A stretch of DNA of 64,000 bases from Campylobacter lari (GTDB taxonomy: Bacteria; Campylobacterota; Campylobacteria; Campylobacterales; Campylobacteraceae). Both the position numbers and the translations under genes were made by a program. The notes beneath the pieces were generated by a model that saw only the letters and a program-made list of their open reading frames with translations, was not told the origin of the DNA and made no database searches. Position 1 is the first letter of the stretch. Every line of letters begins with the position of its first letter. Below, piece by piece: positions 57,916 to 64,000 of this stretch. The stretch covers positions 62,001 through 126,000 of the forward strand of contig NZ_LR134508.1 of assembly GCF_900638335.1 (NCBI RefSeq), written 5' to 3'.

Positions 57916-59229
57916 TTATCCTTGCCAAGAAAGTATAAATTCGCTCCCTTTGTTTTTCTCGCTCAATATTTTGATGTTGATATTGTTTTTGTCTGCTATT
58001 TGTTTGACTAAATTTAAACCTATACCAAAACCACCATGATCTTGATTAAATCGCTTGTAGCGAGTAAAAATTTGCGCCATTTCTTTTTGGCTCATGCCTT
58101 GCCCCTCGTCTTTAACGATTAGTGCATTTTTGTTTAGTGAAATATATATTTTTTTAAAAGAATTGGTGTATTTTATGGCATTACTTAAAAGATTATCAAA
58201 TAAAATTTGTATTTCTTCTTTATTTGCATAAAAAAATTGTTCTGAAAGATTTGTTTCTAGAATAAGATTTTTTTGCGTGGTTAAAATTTCAAAATATTCT
58301 ATTCTTTGTTCGATTAACTCTTTTAAATTGATGTTTTCTTTTATATTATCTTTTTGGATAAAAAAATTTAAAGCTATAAGATTTTGATAGATGTGGTTTA
58401 AATTTTTGCTAGCTAATTTAATGTGGTTTAGTTTTTTTATATTGTTTTGATTTAAATTTGTATCATCAAATTTTTTCACACTCGCTAAAATTACACTTAA
58501 TGGTGTATTGATTTCATGAGTGGTATCTTTGATAAAATCATTTAAAGCATTAAATTGTTCTTTTATATTTTTAAATACAAGCAATATTAACATATAAGCA
58601 ATAATTGCAAGCAATGTAATACAAATAAGTGTATAAAAAATAGTTTTTAATTTTAATTTCCATAATTCTTTAGAGAAGTCGTTGATGTTGATATTGTTAT
58701 AATTGTCTTTACTATATTGTTCTTTTTGAAAACCAAGATCGTTTGTTTCTATTATGATGTGAATATTTTTATGTCTTAAAAATTTAAAATAATGTCTAGG
58801 TTTTTTTATATTGTCACTATCTATGTAGGCGTCAAGATTTCGAACTCTTAAAAAATCTATAAATAATTTTTGATTTTTAGTGTAAATAAAATCATTTTTT
58901 TTAAGTTGGTTTAAAATTCCAAAAGCATTAAAAGAAAGGTTGCTAAATATAACCTGATTATCAATAATAATGGCAAATGAAGTATTAAGTTTATTAGAAA
59001 TATCAGTAAAATTAATTTTTTCTAGTGGAATTTGGTTGTGTCTTGATTCTATGATATTTTGTAGAATATAATTATGGTGAGTATATATATGCGTGAGTTG
59101 ATTTAGACGAATATAACTTGCTTCTTTTTGATAAAAAGTAATGAAAAATATAGTAAGAAAAAATCCGCTAGTAATAATATAAAGTGCTAGAATTTTAAAG
59201 ATAGTATTATTGAAATTTTCACTTTTCAT
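57916..59229 (-). CDS. Sensor histidine kinase
   Basis: 437 residues. Two membrane spans (about 10-32 and 196-220) enclose a periplasmic sensor of about 160 residues rich in His, Asn and Tyr (KKPRHYFKFLRHKNIHI). The phosphoacceptor is in THEINTPLSVILAS, followed by the N box (LFDNLLSNAIKYT), G1 (VKDEGQGMS) and G2 (GFGIGLNLVKQI). It overlaps the regulator by 11 bases. The small metal-binding-like protein encoded first in the operon suggests an envelope or metal signal, but this is inference. Confidence 0.93.
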   Translation of the reverse strand: MKSENFNNTIFKILALYIITSGFFLTIFFITFYQKEASYIRLNQLTHIYTHHNYILQNIIESRHNQIPLEKINFTDISNKLNTSFAIIIDNQVIFSNLSFNAFGILNQLKKNDFIYTKNQKLFIDFLRVRNLDAYIDSDNIKKPRHYFKFLRHKNIHIIIETNDLGFQKEQYSKDNYNNININDFSKELWKLKLKTIFYTLICITLLAIIAYMLILLVFKNIKEQFNALNDFIKDTTHEINTPLSVILASVKKFDDTNLNQNNIKKLNHIKLASKNLNHIYQNLIALNFFIQKDNIKENINLKELIEQRIEYFEILTTQKNLILETNLSEQFFYANKEEIQILFDNLLSNAIKYTNSFKKIYISLNKNALIVKDEGQGMSQKEMAQIFTRYKRFNQDHGGFGIGLNLVKQIADKNNINIKILSEKNKGSEFILSWQG

Positions 59230-59905
59230 TTTCTAGCCTAATAGCATAACCTATATTTCTTTGATTGATGATAATATCTTTTCCTAAAATTTTTCTTAGA
59301 TTTTTTATATAAACTCTAAGACTCATGATGGTTGGTTCCTCATCAAAAGTCCAAATTTCATTAAAAATTTTTTCAATACTTACAAAATGTGGACGCTTTT
59401 TTAAAAGTAAGGTCAAAAGTTCTTTTTCTTTGTTTGTTAAATTGATAATTTCTTTATTTTGATAAAGAGTTTTATTGATAGGGTCAAAAGAAATGTTTTT
59501 TGAAGAATTTAGTGAAATTAAATCCTCTTTTTGATGATTAAAATTTCTTTTGATAATGTTTTTTATGCGAATAACTAGCTCGTCTATATCAAATGGCTTT
59601 TTAATATAATCATCACAGCCTGCTAAAAATCCTTGTTTTACATTATCAAGCATTGAAAGAGAGGTTAAAAATATGGCTGGAGTATTTTTAGAGCTTTCTC
59701 TAAGCTCTTTTAAAATTTCAAATCCATTGCCATTTGGAACTTTTACATCAAAAATCCAAAGATCATAATTTTTTTCATATGCTTTTTCTAGGGCTTCTTG
59801 TGCATCATATACACAAGAAACTTTAAAACCCTCATCTTCTAAAACATCGGCAATGATTTCATTTAAGCTTAAATCATCTTCTAAGAGCAAAATTTTAGCA
59901 GACAT
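59219..59905 (-). CDS. OmpR-family response regulator
   Basis: 228 residues. Receiver domain with Asp10-Asp11, phospho-site Asp53 (DLWIFDVKVPNGNGFEIL), the switch Thr (IFLTSLS) and Lys (IKKPFD). A winged-helix DNA-binding domain follows (LTNKEKELLTLLLKKRPHFVSIEKIFNEIW, then RVYIKNLRKILG, NQRNIGYAI). It lies one base behind the exported protein gene and overlaps the kinase gene, forming one transcript. The identity with any named pair (such as CrdRS or DccRS) cannot be fixed by eye. Confidence 0.93.
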   Translation of the reverse strand: MSAKILLLEDDLSLNEIIADVLEDEGFKVSCVYDAQEALEKAYEKNYDLWIFDVKVPNGNGFEILKELRESSKNTPAIFLTSLSMLDNVKQGFLAGCDDYIKKPFDIDELVIRIKNIIKRNFNHQKEDLISLNSSKNISFDPINKTLYQNKEIINLTNKEKELLTLLLKKRPHFVSIEKIFNEIWTFDEEPTIMSLRVYIKNLRKILGKDIIINQRNIGYAIRLENEK

Positions 59906-59906
59906 C

Positions 59907-60326
59907 TTATCTCATTGGGCAATCATATGGCTGTGTTTGGAAATGATAATTTCTGTGATGCATGCCTTTAGAATAACCCCTATGATGCAGATTAAGTTCC
60001 CTTATTTCTTTACCATTCATCTTGTCGGTTATATCTTGCATGTTTTGTTGCACAATAGCTCTTCTTTGAATTCTTTCTTCTGGACTTAGTTTAGAAATAT
60101 TTTGTCTTAAATTATTTCTAAATTGGTAGTGATATTCTTGTGCATCATTATATTTCATTTCATTCATTCTTTTTCGCATTTCTATCATTAAACCTGCTTG
60201 ATCTTGTGCTGTAACACTTTTTGCAAGATTTAAGATTTCATCATTGCTTTTTTTTGAAAAATCAGCACTTAAAGCTAGAGTAGCGACTAAAGAACTCACA
60301 ATAAATAAACTTACAGTTTTTTTCAT
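59907..60326 (-). CDS. Exported His/Met-rich protein (DUF1104-like)
   Basis: 139 residues. A signal peptide (KKTVSLFIVSSLVATLALSA) precedes a helical body (DEILNLAKSVTAQDQAGLMIEMRKRMNEM, LRQNISKLSPEERIQRRAIVQQNM) that resembles the DUF1104 family and, more remotely, CpxP/Spy envelope chaperones. The tail is rich in His, Tyr and Met (HHRGYSKGMHHRNYHFQ, ending in Cys-Pro-Met-Arg), a possible copper or nickel site. It is first in the operon with the two-component pair, so it could be a periplasmic sensor partner or the main target. The role is unknown. Confidence 0.75.
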   Translation of the reverse strand: MKKTVSLFIVSSLVATLALSADFSKKSNDEILNLAKSVTAQDQAGLMIEMRKRMNEMKYNDAQEYHYQFRNNLRQNISKLSPEERIQRRAIVQQNMQDITDKMNGKEIRELNLHHRGYSKGMHHRNYHFQTQPYDCPMR

Positions 60327-60354
60327 TTTTTCTCCTTTAAATAAATGATAAGGA

Positions 60355-60360
60355 ATTATA
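60355..60360 (-). promoter_or_regulatory. -10 box of the two-component operon
   Basis: TATAAT on the reverse strand about 29 bases before the DUF1104-like start, with TTGACT (60375-60380, reverse) 14 bases farther up. The spacing is short for sigma70, but Campylobacter does not require a -35 box. Confidence 0.5.
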
Positions 60361-60388
60361 AAACCTCAAAATAAAGTCAAAATGAAAT

Positions 60389-61138
60389 TTATTGACATTC
60401 GAAAACTGCAACAGCGCTGAGAGTTTGTTTTTCATTTTTAATAATAGGTAAAACTATACTATCAGCAGTTTTGGCTAAGCTTGAGTTAAAATTTCTTATG
60501 TTATTTCCATCAAAATAAATATTTTTTATTTTACAAGATTTTGCTAAAGTTTTAGAATAATACTGAGTCTTTTCAAATACTTTTGTTAATGCAAGATCGT
60601 ATAATTTTTCTTTATTTGCTTCTAAAATTGTTTCATCAAAACTAGCTTGTAAGGCTTTGGTGTTAAAAGAAATAAAGGTGTTAGTAGCGCTAATATTTTC
60701 TATGTCTTTAACAAGTTGTTCGTATTCTTTATTTTTGTCTTGTGGAATTTGACAGATAAAATCAGAATTTAATTTATATCCACTAAATGTCTTTTGTCCT
60801 TGATAGTAGTTATAACTTGGTTCTAGTGTGTAACTACCACCTTTGCAAAAATTTTCTTTTGTTATACGCTCTGAAAGTCCTTTGAAAGTTTTAGCTATGT
60901 GATTTTTTTCTTCTTGTGAGATTGTGGTTTTATTGCCAAGTTCCTCACTAGCACTAAAATTTAGCACAGTATTGTAGATATTTGGTGTAATTTCGCTAGA
61001 TACTTCTATATTTCTTGAAAATTCTAATCCTTGTTTTTGGTTTTTTAAACCTAGAAATTCGGTATTAAAAATAACACCTAAGATAAATAACAGCAAACAT
61101 AACAATCCTAAACCTAATCCTTTAAAAAAACTTTTCAT
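60389..61138 (-). CDS. SIMPL (DUF541) domain protein, membrane-anchored
   Basis: 249 residues. One N-terminal span (SFFKGLGLGLLCLLLFILGVIF, no clear cleavage site) holds a periplasmic SIMPL domain (EVSSEITPNIYNTVLNFSA, YQGQKTFSGYKLNSDFICQI, DYDLALTKVFEKTQYYSKTLAKS-like end). SIMPL proteins are common in bacteria and poorly understood; some protect against oxidative stress. It is divergent from mutY across 92 bases. Confidence 0.82.
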   Translation of the reverse strand: MKSFFKGLGLGLLCLLLFILGVIFNTEFLGLKNQKQGLEFSRNIEVSSEITPNIYNTVLNFSASEELGNKTTISQEEKNHIAKTFKGLSERITKENFCKGGSYTLEPSYNYYQGQKTFSGYKLNSDFICQIPQDKNKEYEQLVKDIENISATNTFISFNTKALQASFDETILEANKEKLYDLALTKVFEKTQYYSKTLAKSCKIKNIYFDGNNIRNFNSSLAKTADSIVLPIIKNEKQTLSAVAVFECQ

Positions 61139-61230
61139 TAAGCACTTCCTTTATAAAATATTTTTTTAATTTTAGCACAAAGCTTTTAAGAATTGATTGT
61201 ATAATTTTTTATAAAAACAAAGAAAGTTTT

Positions 61231-62259
61231 ATGGAAAAAATTCATCAAAGTATTTTAAATTGGTACCATCAAAATGGTAGGAAGAATTTACCTTGGCGTA
61301 TTTTGCATGATAAATATAAAAAATATGCCAATAAAAATGATTTAGAAAAGTTGCAAAATATTGATATTGCTTATGCAGTTTATGTTAGTGAGATTATGTT
61401 GCAACAAACTCAGGTTAAGAGTGTTTTGCAAAATTATTATTTTCAATTTCTAGTTAAATTCCCTTCTTTAAAAATTCTGGCAAAAGCAAGTGAAGATGAG
61501 GTTTTAAAAGCTTGGCAAGGGCTTGGGTATTATACTAGAGCTAGAAATTTACACAAAAGTGCAAAAATTTGTGTGCAAAAATTTAATGCAAAATTACCAT
61601 TTGATATCAAAGAGCTTCAAAAACTTCCTGGCATTGGAGAATATACAGCTGGAGCTATAGCATGTTTTGGTTTTTTACAATCTGTGGCTTTTGTTGATGC
61701 AAATATTAAAAGGGTTTTGAGTAGGTTTTATAGCTTGCAAAATCCTAGTATGAAACTTTTAACACAAAAGGCAGAAGAATTTTTAAACCATGATAGTGCA
61801 TTTGATCATAATCAAGCTTTACTAGATATAGGGGCTTTGGTTTGCTTACCTAAAAATGCAAAATGTGAAGTTTGCCCTTTAGCAAGCTTTTGTAGTGGAA
61901 AAAATGAATATGAAAAATTCAACCCAACTAAAAAAAATCAATACGAAAATACCATTTTAAATATACTTATAGTACAAAAAAATGAGCAATTTTTGCTTGT
62001 TAAAAGTGAAGAAAAATTGTATTTTAATATGTATAATTTTTTAGAATATAAAAACCAAAAAAATGCAAAATTTATAGGAGAATTTAAACATTCTTACACT
62101 AAATACAAAATCAATGCCAAGGTGTATTTTTTAAAAGATGATAATTTTGAAGATATCAAAACGAAAGCTTTTGCTTATGAAGATTTGGAGCATATTGCAA
62201 TTTCAAAACTTGCTGTAAAGGCATATGATATTTTTAAAAAGAGTATTTATGCGATTTAA
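61231..62259 (+). CDS. mutY: A/G-specific adenine glycosylase
   Basis: MutY removes adenine opposite 8-oxoguanine. 342 residues. After LPWR an insert of about 20 charged residues precedes AVYVSEIMLQQT (catalytic Glu54); the helix-hairpin-helix is LPGIGEYTAGAI (132-143), the second catalytic Asp is in VDANIKRVL (Asp156), and the [4Fe-4S] cysteines are at 205, 212, 215 and 221. A NUDIX-like C-domain follows. The stop overlaps the next start by 11 bases. Confidence 0.95.
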   Translation: MEKIHQSILNWYHQNGRKNLPWRILHDKYKKYANKNDLEKLQNIDIAYAVYVSEIMLQQTQVKSVLQNYYFQFLVKFPSLKILAKASEDEVLKAWQGLGYYTRARNLHKSAKICVQKFNAKLPFDIKELQKLPGIGEYTAGAIACFGFLQSVAFVDANIKRVLSRFYSLQNPSMKLLTQKAEEFLNHDSAFDHNQALLDIGALVCLPKNAKCEVCPLASFCSGKNEYEKFNPTKKNQYENTILNILIVQKNEQFLLVKSEEKLYFNMYNFLEYKNQKNAKFIGEFKHSYTKYKINAKVYFLKDDNFEDIKTKAFAYEDLEHIAISKLAVKAYDIFKKSIYAI

Positions 62260-63106
62260 AAAAATTTATATAGAATTAAGTGATATTTGTGGTTTAAAAT
62301 GCGACTTTTGTCCTACTCAAAAAGCACAAAGAAGGCAAATGAATCTTGTGAATTTTGAAAAAATTTGTAAAAGCGTGCATAATCACGCTAAGCTTTTTAC
62401 ATTTCATGTGCTTGGAGATCCTTTAAAAATTATAAATTTGAAAGATTATTTAGATATTGCTTTAAAATATAATATGCCAATTGAGCTTACAACAAGTGGA
62501 TTTTATTTTGATGATGAGAAAATAAATATTATTTTAAATTTTAAAAACATACGACAAATTAATATTTCACTAGGTGCTTTTTTAGCCCAAAGTAAGATAA
62601 ATTTGAACGAGTATTTTGATCCTATTCTAAAGTTAATTTTTTTACATATGCAAAGAGAAAAAGAATCTTTTATCAATCTAAGACTTTGGAATTTAGATAA
62701 AAATTTCAACCCACCTTTGGAAAATGAAAAAATCTATGATTTTTTAGAGCAAATTTTTAAAGTAAAAATCCAAAAGCAAAAAGCTAAAAATCGCTTAGAA
62801 AGGCATATTATTTTACATCAAGCTAGACTTTTTAAATGGCCTTCTTTAGAAGATGAGGTTATTAGAGAGAAAGGATATTGTTATGCTTTAAATGGACAAA
62901 TTGCTATTTTAAGTGATGGAACTTTAGTGCCTTGTTGTTTAGATGTTAAAGCGGATATAAAACTTGGAAATTGTTTTGAGAAAGATTTTAGTGAGCTTTT
63001 AAATTCCTCTTTATATATAGAATTAAGAAAATGTTTTAAACAAGGAATTTTAAAAGCTGAACTTTGTAAAAGGTGCGAGTTTTTAGAGGCTAAAAACCTA
63101 AATTAA
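62249..63106 (+). CDS. Radical SAM protein with SPASM-like C-terminus
   Basis: 285 residues from ATG 62249 (MRFKKIYIELSDICGLKCDFCPTQ); an earlier ATG at 62225 lies deeper in mutY. The radical SAM CxxxCxxC is at residues about 13-20. The C-terminal part has CYALNGQIAILSDGTLVPCCLDVKADIKLGNC and CKRCEF, cysteines of an auxiliary cluster. Such enzymes modify peptides or cofactors; the substrate is unknown. A Campylobacter gene next to mutY (Cj1618c region) is similar. Its last 17 bases overlap the end of the opposing gene. Confidence 0.82.
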   Translation: MRFKKIYIELSDICGLKCDFCPTQKAQRRQMNLVNFEKICKSVHNHAKLFTFHVLGDPLKIINLKDYLDIALKYNMPIELTTSGFYFDDEKINIILNFKNIRQINISLGAFLAQSKINLNEYFDPILKLIFLHMQREKESFINLRLWNLDKNFNPPLENEKIYDFLEQIFKVKIQKQKAKNRLERHIILHQARLFKWPSLEDEVIREKGYCYALNGQIAILSDGTLVPCCLDVKADIKLGNCFEKDFSELLNSSLYIELRKCFKQGILKAELCKRCEFLEAKNLN

Positions 63107-63962
63107 CTCCACCTTCATTATTGATTTGGTAATTTGCATCTAAACCTTGCTCTATTTCTTCTTCTTGATCATCTTTAGAATGTTTAAAAATATCTTCGGT
63201 AATTTTTGTAGCAATACCTCTAAGGGCTTTTTGTCTACTTGAGTTGCTTGTAGAACTCATTTTAAACTCTAAGGTATTAGAGGCTTTGATTTGAGTTGTA
63301 GCAAATTCTATCAAACGATAATCAATGTTAATATTATAAGTTTGAGTGCTAATTTCATTTTGTATTTGTTCTATTTTAGGATTTAAAATGAGTAAAAAAT
63401 CAGCCCCTAAAACATTATAAAGTTTAATAAGTTCATCATCGCTTGCATTTTTAATAAGCAAGGATTTTTCTTGACTATAAAGATTAAGATTGACTCTGTC
63501 TAAAATTCTAAATTTTTTACTTTGAAGCAATACACTTAAAAGTTCTTGTTCAAATTTAGCTGAAAGTTCATCTTTAACTTTGTTGATGATGATTAAAGAG
63601 CTTTTATCTTCAAGATTTTTTTCACTATAAATTTTTTTGTAAATTACAACTTTTGCATGAAATTCATTTTGATTTGTTTGAGTTAAAGATTTAATATCGT
63701 AACTATTAAAAACTCCATTGCTGACTAAATCAATTTCTTCATCATAGCCTATATTGAAGTTTCCATTAAAATTAAACTCAAATTTTTTAAGCTTGACTTG
63801 TTTTAAGCCTTCCATTTTTCCCAGAGCTTCATTAATGGCGTTTTTTATTGCTTCATTCCTTGTGTTTCCAAAACCCTCGCCATAGCTTTCTTTATTTAAA
63901 GCACTTTGTGCTTGACAAAGACAAATAAGAGTGAAAAAAAGTATTAGTAGTTTTTTTACCAT
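63090..63962 (-). CDS. Exported CsgG/FlgT-like protein of unknown function
   Basis: 290 residues with a signal peptide (KKLLILFFTLICLCQAQS). The N-domain has a GEGFGNTRNEAIKNAINEALGKMEG segment typical of LPP20/FlgT-type envelope proteins; the middle (SAKFEQELLSVLLQSKKFRILDRVN, LGADFLLILNPKI) has the pattern of the CsgG/LpoB nucleotide-independent fold. The C-terminal tail is acidic. It could belong to flagellar or envelope assembly. The start overlaps the end of a further gene at the window edge by seven bases. Confidence 0.6.
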   Translation of the reverse strand: MVKKLLILFFTLICLCQAQSALNKESYGEGFGNTRNEAIKNAINEALGKMEGLKQVKLKKFEFNFNGNFNIGYDEEIDLVSNGVFNSYDIKSLTQTNQNEFHAKVVIYKKIYSEKNLEDKSSLIIINKVKDELSAKFEQELLSVLLQSKKFRILDRVNLNLYSQEKSLLIKNASDDELIKLYNVLGADFLLILNPKIEQIQNEISTQTYNINIDYRLIEFATTQIKASNTLEFKMSSTSNSSRQKALRGIATKITEDIFKHSKDDQEEEIEQGLDANYQINNEGGVNLGF

Positions 63963-64000
63963 GTTACGCTTTTACCTTCACCTGTTTTATTAATAGTTTT
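63956..64000 (-). CDS. Last 14 codons of a gene cut by the window edge
   Basis: The reverse strand is open from 64000 to TAA at 63956-63958 and reads KTINKTGEGKSVTW. Its stop overlaps the start of the CsgG/FlgT-like gene (ATGGTAA), so the two are probably one operon. Too short to name. Confidence 0.6.
   Translation of the reverse strand, partial: KTINKTGEGKSVTW

Noticed and set aside
1-64000. Poly-G/C contingency tracts for phase variation
   Set aside because: No run of seven or more G or C was noticed; the longest seen are five G in hisD (near 34913) and flgE (near 42025).
1-64000. CRISPR array, prophage or intact insertion sequence
   Set aside because: No spaced direct repeats, no transposase or integrase frame and no phage structural genes were recognised. 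The only mobile-like traces are the 66-bp inverted repeats and the zeta-toxin relic.

Overview
The window is a 64 kb piece of an AT-rich epsilonproteobacterial (Campylobacterota) chromosome, and the gene content points to the genus Campylobacter. The strongest markers are a DocA/DocB pair (di-heme peroxidase plus chemoreceptor), an Rrc-type desulforubrerythrin, a tkt-IamB-IamA-MCE cluster, SdaC/SdaA serine catabolism, and an S10 ribosomal operon with no rpmD (L30). Thermotolerant species of the C. lari group fit best, but that level is inference from memory. There is no rRNA, no CRISPR array and no intact insertion sequence. No long poly-G contingency tract was seen.

Layout. 1-3.0 kb: 3' part of a large autotransporter. 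3.2-7.4 kb: purM (-), coaE, dapF and a Bax-like glucosaminidase (+), an AAA-type ATPase (-), and tRNA-Ala(GGC) (-). 7.6-17.4 kb: the S10/spc operon, rpsJ to secY, with promoter and terminator. 17.4-25.1 kb: murI, periplasmic asparaginase, rubrerythrin, a hypoxanthine/uracil glycosylase, rnhB, an Old Yellow Enzyme, sdaC and sdaA. 25.2-30.1 kb: map, then docB and docA (-), then an MHS-type transporter broken by one nonsense codon (-). 30.2-33.5 kb: infA and the alpha operon (rpmJ, rpsM, rpsK, rpsD, rpoA, rplQ). 33.6-39.6 kb: hisGDBHAFI. 39.6-43.1 kb: a segment bracketed by 66-bp inverted repeats, carrying flgE under a sigma54 promoter and a decayed zeta-toxin gene. 43.1-54.4 kb: a Bcr/CflA efflux pump (-), then a tightly overlapping run nfu, hypothetical, murE, ybaB, PDZ protein, ispA, tkt, Mla/Iam transporter, hypothetical. 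54.4-64 kb: sodC (-), AraC regulator, exported beta-propeller, Zn-ribbon protein, ung, a two-component system with a His/Met-rich periplasmic partner, a SIMPL protein, mutY, a radical SAM enzyme, a CsgG/FlgT-like exported protein, and the last codons of a further gene.

How the genes fit together. Most of the window is housekeeping: translation, histidine synthesis, meso-DAP and peptidoglycan precursors (dapF, murI, murE), and isoprenoid and CoA steps. Amino-acid catabolism (asparaginase, SdaC/SdaA) suits an organism that grows on amino acids. Oxidative defence is represented by rubrerythrin, DocA and SodC, and base repair by HDG, Ung and MutY.

The accessory signals most worth a second look are the flgE segment between 66-bp inverted repeats, with its toxin relic and hairpin cluster; the single nonsense codon in the MHS transporter; the hairpin that buries the ribosome binding site of the HDG gene; the leader upstream of rpmJ; and the DUF1104-like/two-component/ung cluster. 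I did not find a clearly new multi-gene defence or mobile system.
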